A stretch of 64,000 bases of DNA, taken from NCBI GenBank assembly GCA_905178155.1, contig CAJINV010000002.1, positions 5,994,476 through 6,058,475 of the forward strand, read 5' to 3'. Under the pieces are notes generated by a model. It was not told the origin of the DNA and did no database searches. It worked only from the letters and a program-made list of their open reading frames with translations. How positions within the stretch are numbered: the first letter of the stretch is position 1; each line of letters begins with the position of its first letter. The position numbers were made by a program, and so were the translations under genes. Below are positions 55,280 to 64,000 of this stretch, piece by piece. Origin of the DNA: Amoebophrya sp. A120 (lineage: Eukaryota; Sar; Dinophyceae; Syndiniales; Amoebophryaceae).

Positions 55280-56132
55280 GTTGTCTCTATTTCGTGGTCT
55301 GTTTCTTAGTACCTCGACCTGGTGCTGATGTTTGTGTTTGCTTAACTGTAAGACCTTGATAAAGCTGTTTCAATACTGCGCTTCAGCAGGAAAACAAAAG
55401 ACGTGAATGTTGAGATGATGTGAAAAGAGATGTTGTGATGTAGCTCTAGCTTTGCAAAAGTTTTACGTGTTACGTTGAACGGATTCAAATGAAAGACAGT
55501 ATTCAAGCTCATATCCTGTAGTGTAAGTGTAGCTTCAGGATAATTCCGATCAATAGATTCAGATTGTTGTTCAAAACAATCACATTTTGGATCCCATCCA
55601 CAAATGCGACGCTCATCGAGACCGACTCTGGTAGGATTTTTTGTAATGACATGGAGCAGCAGGCGGAGGATCGTTTTCGAGGACTACAAAATAAAAGCGC
55701 TTTTACTGTAAAAGTAAATTTGTGCACGGTGGATCGACATTCTTTTGTGATCTAAGTGCTATTCTCCTTCTCTCGCTGATCTGGTATTTTGCGAGAAAGC
55801 AGTACTTCAGAGTGCACCAGGGCACTCGGACTCTTGTTCCATTTAGTGTGCACATCAATACCCGGAACATGAGTGCGAAAACGCTAACAGGAACTTTCAA
55901 CTTCATAATCATAGTGTGATGATGATATTTCTGGATATTCATACGAGGTTGATACAACCCAAGCTTTTGCAGCTCACATCGTTTGCGACGTTGCTACAAG
56001 TTATACATGAAGTTACTATCTGGTCAGGCCGATCGTCGTAATTTCTAGTTGTCCTTTGCTTTCATATACAGCTCTGGAGATTTTTATTGACTACACTTAT
56101 TTCACTGCAATGTTAAAATGTACCCATCCTTG
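55280..56132. other. Intergenic region
   Basis: No supported gene, repeat or RNA. It includes the 5' flank of the secreted polybasic gene. Confidence 0.4.
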
Positions 56133-57341
56133 TCAGTAAAGCCATGGTATTCCGCCTTCCCTATCGTCGAAAAAAATTACCATCTCCGCCCTGGATTTGC
56201 CTTCATAACAAAGAAACTGGTTTGCAACGAACTTTGTAGTCATGCCAAACTTCACTGCGAGGGCGCATTGCAATTTGAGGCGGGCGAAGATGGTCGTGTT
56301 TTTCTCTACACTACTAACCCAGCTGTTGCTCGACGGTGATGGTCTTGCGTCCTTCGTTTCCTGAACCGACGGTGCCGGAGCGCAGTCTGGCGGGTTCACC
56401 GCACGCACCAAATCTAGCTGGAGTCTCGGCACACAGACCGTCAACTTGCTCTGCTCCGAGAACAGAGGCCGCTGTGGCTTGTTCTGCCGCGCTTGTTCTC
56501 GTTCTGATATTTTTTTACCTGTCATCGGCGTTGTCGCGTGGTAACTGTTTCTGTGAAGAAGTTTTTGAAAGACGACACTATCTCCCTCCCCCAAGTCATC
56601 CTCGGCCAGGAGAAGCGTCTTTGTAATTCCTTCTTGTGCAGCTTCCGCTTCGGCTGCGCGCATCGCGGCATAGTCTTTTCCATCTAACAAGCACGATGAG
56701 TTTGCTGTATCTCGAGCGAAAATCTTACGATTTCGACTTTTCGTACTGCCGTCATCATTTTCTTTGTGCACCAGATGTATTTTTGTGTCCAGAAACTTTT
56801 TCAGTTGTGAGATGGTAACCTCACCGGATTTTTTAGCTCGAGCGGTAGGTGGGGAAGTACCCGAGTTCAAAGAATTATCTGTTACGGATGAAGTCGCGAC
56901 ATGGCCATGCTTCGTCTTATAATTTTCTGCAGAATAATTACAACTCGTAACACTACTAGTGCAAGCGCGCCGGTGCTCTCGTCGCAACAAACTGCGGGTG
57001 GCTAAAGGAGTTGTAGAAGAAGTTCTTTTACTGGAGGCCTCCAACGCCGGAGCCTTTCTCGAGGCCGCGGGGCAACCTCCGTAGCTGTTCATTGCGATCC
57101 TGCTGTTCTGGAACCAGACGTTAGACTTGGCGGATGCTGTGGTCGTTTCGTTTTCATCTGCTGCGGGGGCGTGTAAGCAGTCGCAAGTCTCGTCGCGTAG
57201 TTCTCGTGCCGTACTTCCCGCACGGTGTGTCAACAATCGTCTTATGGACTTGCATGCATCACTGATTTTTTGCAGTTCCGTTTTTGCAACAGGAGAATCT
57301 ACTTCGGGTTCGGCAACTCGATTTTGGGAAAACAAACACAA
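56133..57341 (-). CDS. Hypothetical protein, at least 400 codons, 5' end uncertain
   Basis: Open frame of 402 codons opening with a TTG; the first ATG in frame is about 85 codons in (MNSYGGCPAAS). The true start probably lies in a separate upstream exon, with a possible acceptor near 57320 (TTTTCCCAAAATCGAG). The first half is Ser/Thr/Ala-rich. A charged helical part includes VTISQLKKFLDTKIHLVHKE and MRAAEAEAAQEGITKTLLLA. The C-terminus (LKLQCALAVKFGMTTKFVAN, QFLCYEGKSRAEMVIFFDD) looks globular. Family unknown. WFQNSRIAMN only superficially resembles a homeodomain helix and lacks the rest of that domain. Confidence 0.5.
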   Translation of the reverse strand: MCLFSQNRVAEPEVDSPVAKTELQKISDACKSIRRLLTHRAGSTARELRDETCDCLHAPAADENETTTASAKSNVWFQNSRIAMNSYGGCPAASRKAPALEASSKRTSSTTPLATRSLLRREHRRACTSSVTSCNYSAENYKTKHGHVATSSVTDNSLNSGTSPPTARAKKSGEVTISQLKKFLDTKIHLVHKENDDGSTKSRNRKIFARDTANSSCLLDGKDYAAMRAAEAEAAQEGITKTLLLAEDDLGEGDSVVFQKLLHRNSYHATTPMTGKKISEREQARQNKPQRPLFSEQSKLTVCVPRLQLDLVRAVNPPDCAPAPSVQETKDARPSPSSNSWVSSVEKNTTIFARLKLQCALAVKFGMTTKFVANQFLCYEGKSRAEMVIFFDDREGGIPWLY

Positions 57342-57344
57342 AAT

Positions 57345-58063
57345 ACCTCAGAAAAGAGGAGGAAATAACAATAAGTGCACACACTACAATTCAACATCAG
57401 ATTGGTACGCACAGCTGAACTCGCCGGCCACAGCCAGCGCCAGGCGCGTACCATAACCATACAAAAACCTTGGCTGTCCCGCCGATTATTTTTCCTATTT
57501 TGAATAATATTACCACCAGTCTATCGCAGCTTCTCTCGCGACATCCCCGGCCGAACGGATGAAGACTATGATACTTTGTAGAACGCTATGCAGCGAAAGA
57601 AACCAGTGCAGCGATCTTCCGATGAAAAAAATGCTACCTCCGCTTGTTCTCGTCGCGGCAGGGACACGCTCTGCATTCGGAAAAGACCCGTTGCAAAAAA
57701 AAATCGACAAACACCACGAGCTAGTAAATCTATCAAGGAACAATCATCTTCTTCGTAGAAGATTCAGTCAAATAAGAACTGATCAGTGTCCAGCCCAGAA
57801 AGGGACATCTATACAATTACAAACCGGCCGCCCCTAGAGTTTCATATCAAGACAAATCGCCGATTCCAATGTCTTCAACATGATAGGAAAGACGATCAGG
57901 CACGTACCGCACTGCATCACAATCACATCTTGGATGATTATGATTTTGAAGATGAAGGAGAACAATTTTTCTTGCAAGCCTCTTCACGATCATCCTCCGT
58001 GTAGGAGCCTGCGTTCTGTTACTAGTTTTACAGTCGGTGGTAGTATGTACAGGAAAAAGCCCG
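57345..58063. other. Intergenic region
   Basis: Spacer downstream of the channel gene; no supported frame or repeat. Confidence 0.4.
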
Positions 58064-60486
58064 CTACTGGAACGTAGAGCTTTGGCGCAGTAATTTTCCG
58101 CGCTTGGTCAAGAACCCGCTTTCTGTCACATCCGCCACCACCACGGTTTCGAAATTGTTCATATTGGCCACCACCCTTGTCGGCACCCAGGGCCGTTCGC
58201 CGTCGTTCTTGATGTTCAGCATGTTCTTGAATTTCGCATGGAAAAAGACCTGTGGCACGCGATAAGTATCATCCGGAAAACACCAATACTTGTGCTGCTC
58301 CTTTTGATACGAGAGTTGCCTTTTCAGGTGCGTTAGCTTGCTGTTCATGCACTGCAAAAGTATCGCATTCGTAGTATCGTATGCTGAAGTTGCAAAAAAA
58401 TCGCATCGCAAATTGTAGCTCCATCTTGTTGAGATTGAGAACTAAGATGAATTTGTAAATGTTGATTTAGCTTCTAAGAAGCACGAACTGTGAAACTGTC
58501 GTGCAAGATTGCAATGAGTCCGAGTGCGATACTTCTGCACTGAATACTAGCCACAACCTCGTCACCACCGCTGGCACCTTTAGAAGAAGTGCCATCTTCA
58601 TCTACTTTGCTCGTCGTTTCTTTCTCTTTGTCGTGCGCGACATCGTCCACCAAGACCCCGGACGCGGTAGAAGAACTCGTCCGTTCCAAATCTTCAATTT
58701 CGTTCTCGAGTATTTTCAAGTTTCTCTTCGTGACAAACCTCTTTTCCGGAACGCGGAACGGCCGCACATACTGCTGGGCCTCTGCCACTGGAAGTCCAGG
58801 GTGTATAGAAAGGAAGGTGGACAAGAACTACAATCAGATCTCGATCAATAATTACCGCGAGGGCACGGCAGAGAGACCTGCTCAGGCTCGCGCAAAGATC
58901 AAACAGCGGACGTGCCTGGTCCTCTCATTGACGTCAAATGCAGTTTTTGTCTTTTCAACTACTCTTTTTTCCCTACATGGAGAGTTGTATGTAGTCCTTC
59001 TCTTCGCAGGTGTCGGACAGAAATGATCGGGAAGAGATATGAAAGTCCGTTCTTGCGCTGATCGGGAAGATCTTGCATTTCTCGTGGTACACTTATCCGT
59101 CGCCGTGAGGGACACCTGTATGAAGGCTAGCTGTTCGAAGCCAAAGTTTTTTTCGTGCAACGGCGACATTTCGTCGATCCGGTGCCGGATCGTCAGCACA
59201 TTGCTGGGGTTCCACATGGCGTAGTCAGACACCGGAATGTTCAAATTGCGCCACACCCCGTTGCGCGTCGTCATCTGAATCACGATTTTCGGCTGGATCA
59301 GCAGCGTGCTGCTGCGCATGGTGCTCATGCGGATCACGAGCTCCGGGAATTCCTCGAAGTCGCCATCCGTATAGTAAAGTTTCTTCGGCCGGGGAGGAAC
59401 TGCAGCTCCAGCTCCAGCTGCATCTCCTGGGTGGTCTGCCGCCTCGACAACCGTACGGCCCGGTTGTAATTGTGGTTCCTGTGGGCGGACGACAGGTGTG
59501 CTCACCGTGTCGACCACCGCGCTACCGACCCCTCCTTGGCTCGACGACCTTGACAGAGGACCATCGCGGTCAACTATATTTACTTCTGGTTGGTTGTCAG
59601 GCTGCAGTATCTGTCTTTTCTCGAACCCGTTTTCGTCCAGACCCAGGTCAAGCGGGCCTACGTGGTCCTTCAGTTTCCCGTCAGAAATCACGCAGGCATG
59701 GCTGAACACCACTTGCTGCAGCGGGGTCAGGGCTCGGGCAATGATCAAGGCACCCGAAATGGTCAGCATGATCCAGTGCGACCAATTTTCCACAACCAGC
59801 AACAGGGCCTCCAACACGCTCAACACCCTGCTTCCTCGGGAGTAGCCAAAGATCAGCTCGGTGCCAATCCCGCAGGCGGACAAGGAAAGCAGAATGAAGT
59901 CCTTAAACTCCGTGTCGTCGGTGCTGCTCGAGGACCCGGCGCCCCTTCCACTGCTACCTTTGTAGTCCGCATCCAACACGCCCATCAGGTGGTAGGAGAG
60001 GAAGAGCAGCAAGCCAAACGTCAACACGAAAACCAGCTCACACACTGCATGGATGAAGACCAACTTTCTAATGCTGAACTCCGTGACCAGTAAGTGCCAG
60101 ATGTCCTCCCCATTGCCCGCGCGAAACGCCGCGGTGTCGCCGTCGAAAGTGAACGTATCCACAATGTACGCGAGGGCGAGGTTTCTCAGCCCCGGCCGGT
60201 GGCAATTGAAATCCGGGCCGAGGTCGGCAGTGATGGAAATCTCGTTGTTTGATGCAATATCGACGTCGGTGCCAAGTGCATCAGTAGGGGAAGTGGTGGA
60301 AGAGACCTTGCCGGTACTGGCGTCTATCCGTTTTTTCGCAGCAGGTGGGGGCAACCCGGTGATCTTACTGACCGGCAAGTTCTCCTGTCGATGATGTCCT
60401 CTACGACGAAGGAGGTTCTGAGGAAAGAAACCCTTGACCGGCCAGAAAGATGAAGAGGAGGATGACTCCTGAGCGGTAGACGACAT
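58064..60486 (-). CDS. Inward-rectifier (Kir)-like potassium channel, degenerate selectivity filter
   Basis: Membrane protein with Kir/KirBac layout. Exon 1 starts at the ATG at 60486 and runs to about 59085. After a Ser-rich N-terminus it has an outer helix (FIHAVCELVFVLTFGLLLFL), a pore region DFILLSLSACGIGTELIFGY, an inner helix (HWIMLTISGALIIARALTPL), then QQVVFSHACVISDGKL, the usual start of the cytoplasmic domain. The latter contains LVIRMSTMRSSTLLIQPKIV and SNVLTIRHRIDEMSPLHE, and FIQVSLTATD, as in Kir proteins. The filter aligns as ACGIG instead of TIGYG/TIGFG. Exon 2 (about 58800-58547) continues AQQYVRPFRVPEKRFVTKRN; exon 3 (58345-58064) has PRVVANMNNFETVV-like sequence (read PTRVVANMNNFETVV). 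The join near 59085 is unresolved; the second intron is an introner. Ion selectivity is uncertain. Confidence 0.7.
58346..58546. mobile_element. Introner in channel gene, family A
   Basis: Arms GCAAAAGTATCGCATTCG and GAGTGCGATACTTCTGCA; minus tips TATTC...GCATG. No exact duplication at the tips (GCTAG against AACAG). Removal joins GGDEVVAS to KLTHLKRQL in frame. Confidence 0.8.
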
Positions 60487-60811
60487 TTTGTTTACTTATC
60501 TTGGTTTTGCGAGAACCCTACGCAGTTGCTATACGCAGTAGCTATGCTCTACGTCTACGAGTGAAAAATCAACGCACAGATCCGCCAGTGCCGTGGCTGT
60601 CGTGTCGAAAAATTCCACGGTGTCATCAACATCAAATATAAACATTTATAAGGCGACCGACACACTCAAATCTCAGTCTCACGCTCTTTAAAATCAAGTC
60701 GCTCTTTGCAAAAGCAACAAAAGAAAGCGAATCAACATGGAGAAACAAAAAGGACGAGCAAACTCCGAAAAGGCAATGCCTCAATATGAATATTGCGCCG
60801 CAACTTTAAGC
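60487..60811. other. 5' flank of the channel gene
   Basis: AT-rich, no gene seen. It ends at the left target copy (TGCAC, 60812-60816) of the 1.3 kb element. Confidence 0.5.
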
Positions 60812-61314
60812 TGCACTATCCAGAGAAAAACACCCATCCCCATCCATTTTGCTATTTTTTCAACAAAAAAAAACAAGTTTTTTTTCAAAAAATTTTAAGG
60901 GTTTTCATCAATCGGCATCGGAAGCAATCACTTTAGTGCTGACATAGCTAAAGTGGCGTCATAGCTAAGAACTTTTGACATGAATTAAAGTAGCTAGGTC
61001 CATCGCAGGTCATCGCAGCAGGCGACGACTTCCAGATCCTGCAGAAGCCTCTTTTCGCCGCCGCGCATCGACTCTGGCCCCATCGCTTGGCCCATTTTGT
61101 AGTGGCCATATCGCCATGCCACCGCGTCGCCACATGGGATGAACGCGACGGACCTGGGATGGATTTTGACATGTGCTCTCCTTTCGGTTCGAGTGGATAA
61201 TACAAATTCCGGACGGGGAGACTTTTGCTGTTCGGCAAGGCTGCCGAAGCAAAAACTTTTTTGATTTTGTTTTTTTCCAAAAAAATTTCGTTTTTGAAAT
61301 TGACCTTGTTTTTG

Positions 61315-61445
61315 ATGGATGATGTTTTTTCGCACGACGGTACCACAAATATTGGGTCGACCCATCCAGTCCATTTTCTTTTAGAAGTGGCTGGATGGGT
61401 CGAAGCAATATTTGTGGTACCGTCGTGCGAAAAAACATCATCCAC
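61315..61445. repeat. Large hairpin 1 inside the 1.3 kb element
   Basis: Arms of about 55 bp contain GATGATGTTTTTTCGCACGA, GGTACCACAAATATT and GACCCATCCAG, with the complement on the other side. The loop is about 20 bp with a TTCTTTTAGAAG core. Confidence 0.9.
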
Positions 61446-61490
61446 AAATTCTAGTGTCATTTTGAAAATTGCAACAATTCCTACTTTTTT

Positions 61491-61624
61491 GTGGATGATG
61501 TTTTTTCGCACGACGGTACCACAAATATTGCCTCGACCCATCCAGCCATTTCTAAAAGAAAATGGACTGGATGGGTCGATCCAATATTTGTGGTACCGTC
61601 GTGCGAAAAAACATCATCCATCAA
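61491..61624. repeat. Large hairpin 2, inverted copy of hairpin 1
   Basis: Same arms as the hairpin at 61315-61445 but the whole unit is reversed, as seen from the loop (TTCTAAAAGAAAATGG against CCATTTTCTTTTAGAAG). Together with A/T-rich flanks the two make one palindrome centred near 61468. Confidence 0.9.
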
Positions 61625-62121
61625 AAAAGTGAGCATTTTCAAAAACGTGGCATTTTTTTGCAAAAAAAAAAAAATGCTTTTTTTTTCGTGAGCTGGAACG
61701 CAAGATCTGCTCTGCAATTATCGATGATAATTGCGCAGCTGGTGCTGCTCCCGCTAATTCCAATGGTGCAGCCGCGGCGTTCTTGGCGGGTTGTCCTCTA
61801 CCTCTGGGTATCTGTGCGTGACTGCGCCAAAAGTTCAAAACCTCCATGGGGCCAGAGGTGCCCAACGACGAGAACGGGCTTCGGCGAGTTGTATTTCTCG
61901 GTCGTGGTTCGGATCTCGGTTTCAGCTAGCTACCTCAAAATCACTTAGCGAAAGTATGTGCCACTGACGCCACTAGCTAGCTCCATCAATTAGTACTTCT
62001 CGCAAATGCCATGCAAAAAATATTTCGGAGTTTTTTATTTCTTTATTTATTTTTCATGATTTTTTTGCATTGAAAAAATGGCAAAATGGATGGGGATGGG
62101 TGTTTTTTTCTGGATATGCAC

Positions 62122-62688
62122 AGGTTCCATGCTATGAATGATCTCGCGTGGGTTGGCTCGTTAAAAAAATCATATACAGAGTTGTTTTTCATACACGTGA
62201 TTGCAATTGAAATGCGTTGCTTCCGTCTTGATATTTACGCTACCATGATCCCATCCTGCATTCAATATGTATATGTATATGCGCTGCACACACAGGAGCT
62301 CCAGACACAGTCATCTACAAGCCTGCGTGTGCTTGCTCGTGCAGCACATAACGCTTGTATCACATGGCTCGATGGTGCCAAGGAGATTTTCGCAGAAATA
62401 CTTTCTCCCTAGCAGTGCGTGGTCACCAATACGAATACCAGCCAAAATACATGCAGCATTGATGGTACAAACGAGATATGACATGACTCCATGAATAGTT
62501 TTTGCTTTAGAGCCGTTAGGTACTATCCGTCGTTTTGAAAAGTAAGAGTTGCATTTGAATCATTTTTCCAGAGTTGAGCCGAGGTGGCTTTGATCAACAT
62601 AAATATCGAAGAACTTCTAGAGAGGTTGCAGTACACAGCCGGCTTATGAAGTGGGAACTTTCTTCTACCGCCAATCGCGTTCCGATAT
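62122..62688. other. Intergenic region
   Basis: Spacer between the element and the NDPK gene. Short frames only. Confidence 0.4.
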
Positions 62689-64000
62689 TTAAGCGCCCAT
62701 CTTGAGTTCCTTGAGCTTGTCGACGGTTTCTTGGAAAAATTTCTCGTCGGACTGCACGTACATCATGCCCAACAAAGCCAGGCACTGCGCGGCGTCGGTA
62801 TCCTCGACAGAGTCGAAGACGGACTTTTTGATGCTGACCGGCCCGTAGGTAACCTGTGCGTCGCGGCCCCACTCGACCAAGGTCTTCGTGTCCAGGATCT
62901 TCAGGAGGGCTTTACCTGTGAATAGAAGGAAGCGGTGCAATGATAGATAGGCGCTGTTGATGGAGGGGTAAAACCTTACTTCTCGTGTGCTCACGTCAGC
63001 CGTCGAAGTTGGTCTGTTCTAAATGAGAACAATTTGCACTGAATCGAGGCGACCGGCCCCTTTGCAGCTATTCGCCCAAAAAAGATGTTGACCGTAGAGA
63101 GAGTCACTTCTGAACAAAAAGAAATGAAAAACGCAATATATTAATTTCGCTTGAAAAATAAACAAAGCTCTTCACGTAATTATACCGAAGTCATCCTCCT
63201 CCGGCTTCATGCCGAGCCAGTTCATCTTTTCGGCGAGGGCCTCGAAGGGGGAGGCGGAGGCGTGCACCGCGTTGTCGCCGACATTCGGGACGGACTCCAG
63301 GCCGTATTCCTTATGGATGTGTCAGGATCGAAATCGGCACAATTGAAAAATTTGTGATGCATAAAATGTAGAGCACTGAAGGCCTGTATTGGGGAGCAGG
63401 CATCTGAGACCGATTGCGATCCTGTTTAGGGGTATGCAGCGCGCTGCCAGAGTAGCATGACAGGAGCAGTCTTCTTTGCCCAAACAGCATGACAGACTGG
63501 ATTTTGGGGCTCCCGAAATTTGTCATGCGCCACTTGGAAACTGAGGCTCCAACTGTCATCGATTTTGTGCATCACAAATTTTTCGACTTTGTCAATTTCG
63601 ATCCTGACATTCCCATATTCCTTCCAGTTCTTGTAGAACATGCCGCGCAGAGAGTCCTCCGGAGCGGTCACCGGATCGGTCGGCCCGAGGGCTTGGCCTG
63701 ATGAATTAGTATAATTTGCGTTGATATTGGGTGGCGTCTACTTCTACAACAAACTGTTGGCAGACTACATTTCTCGTACTTACTAGGTAGTCTCAAGTAT
63801 CTTTCGGGTCATGCTGGTCACTAACGTATGAAACTCCTTTAGCAATTACAGCAACACAAATTCTACTCCCTCAAACATCAAAGTGAGAAAGGTAGCCTTA
63901 AATACCACGGAATTCTTCCCAGCTGAGGTTCTTGGAGTCCCATTCGACGACGAAGTAGTACAGGGAAGCGGATTCAACGACGTAATTGCTGCGCATGCTC
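62689..64000 (-). CDS. Nucleoside diphosphate kinase-domain protein, 5' end outside the window
   Basis: NDPK-type protein; NDPK moves the gamma-phosphate between nucleoside triphosphates and diphosphates through a phospho-histidine. Model exons: beyond 64000 to 63906, 63697-63618, 63311-63186, 62915-62689. Two introns are GT-AG (63698-63905 and 62916-63185), one is an introner. Joined sequence: SLYYFVVEWDSKNLSWEEFR, GQALGPTDPVTAPEDSLRGM, FYKNWKEYGLESVPNVGDNA, VHASASPFEALAEKMNWLGM. It covers the NDPK end GxTDPxxAxPxSLRGxF...NxVHGSDS with the catalytic His in NAVHASAS, although Gly and Asp of GSD are both Ala. A C-terminal segment (KALLKILDTKTLVEW, TYGPVSIKKSVFDSVED, FFQETVDKLKELKMGA) of about 75 residues follows, not part of standard NDPK. 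The missing first exons hold the ATP-binding start of the domain. Confidence 0.8.
63312..63617. mobile_element. Introner in NDPK gene, family H (GTCAGGATCGAAAT core)
   Basis: Arms TGTCAGGATCGAAATTGACA and near complement. Minus tips TATGGG...TCCATA; exact target duplication AGGAA. Removal joins FYKNWKE to YGLESVPNVG just before the catalytic histidine motif. Confidence 0.92.

Larger units (their letters stand above)
60817..62116. mobile_element. 1.3 kb intergenic element with introner-type ends
   Basis: Terminal inverted repeats of about 36 bp or more: TATCCAGAGAAAAACACCC at the left and GGGTGTTTTTTTCTGGATA at the right, extending through CATCCCCATCCATTTTGC. Flanked by an exact 5-bp duplication TGCAC (60812-60816 and 62117-62121). 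Tips TAT...ATA and 5-bp duplication are the same rule as the genic introners. The interior has two large hairpins in opposite orientation and no convincing transposase frame, so it is probably non-autonomous. Confidence 0.85.

Noticed and set aside
57040-57120. Homeodomain-like WFQNSRIAMN
   Set aside because: Only the third-helix likeness is present; the other helices and conserved residues are absent.
60948-61948. Frames of 66 to 197 codons in the 1.3 kb element as transposase
   Set aside because: They read straight through the hairpin arms and repeat the same peptide in both directions, so they are by-products of the palindrome.
1-64000. Genome-wide stop-codon reassignment
   Set aside because: Single-exon frames of 871 and 671 codons end normally and conserved domains contain no in-frame stops after introner removal, so the standard code fits.
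1-64000. CRISPR arrays, bacterial operons, rRNA, tRNA or spliced-leader RNA genes
   Set aside because: None recognised by eye; spaced repeats here are paired inverted ends of introners, not direct repeats with spacers.

Overview
The window looks like nuclear DNA of a compact protist genome, most probably a syndinean (parasitic) dinoflagellate of the Amoebophrya type. Three things support this. All well-supported genes lie on the minus strand, a one-directional cluster as in dinoflagellates. Ordinary GT-AG introns occur beside a much larger set of introns that are inserted elements with terminal inverted repeats (TIRs), short target duplications and no GT-AG borders; introners of this kind are known from Amoebophrya. 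Proteins carry long Ser/Asn/Gln-rich inserts. No bacterial or organellar features were seen. Species and assembly context are inferred.

Layout by coordinate (genes read right to left): a COMT-like methyltransferase (247-1787); an ACTAGT-rich cluster and a 2.6 kb GC-rich island (2150-4930); a large orphan protein (5055-7670); a ten-exon protein kinase split by eight introners (8472-15025); repeats and a weak membrane-protein gene (16.3-17.7 kb); an orphan with an N-terminal signal or anchor (18781-19794); a low-complexity RGG-tailed protein (21065-23599); a BCS1-like AAA ATPase with five introners, one 1.37 kb long (24454-29311); a fatty-acid hydroxylase/sterol oxidase (30313-32236); a TrmO tRNA methyltransferase (33170-35185); a small orphan (36153-37317); an exostosin-family glycosyltransferase with five introners (38263-42849); membrane proteins (43504-44469, 45095-47343); two secreted basic proteins (48859-49917, 54581-55279) flanking a secreted orphan (51395-52627); an orphan (56133-57341); an inward-rectifier-like channel (58064-60486); a 1.3 kb palindrome-filled element (60817-62116); and a nucleoside diphosphate kinase running off the right edge (62689-64000).

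The most striking system is the introner set. I located 28 insertions in nine genes. Their tips are nearly always 5'-TAT...ATA-3'. Eighteen are flanked by exact 5-bp target duplications and four more by 4/5 matches. Removing the element plus one target copy restores the reading frame through conserved motifs: the Walker A of BCS1, the glycine loop of the kinase, PVVIAD of the glycosyltransferase, and the catalytic region of NDPK. At least nine TIR core families share these ends and an inner TTGTRATGC-like motif. The intergenic 60817-62116 element has the same ends and an exact 5-bp duplication (TGCAC), so it appears to be a larger relative outside a gene.

Exon joins were worked out by eye from frame and family motifs. 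They should be taken as models accurate to a few bases where target duplications are stated, and looser elsewhere.
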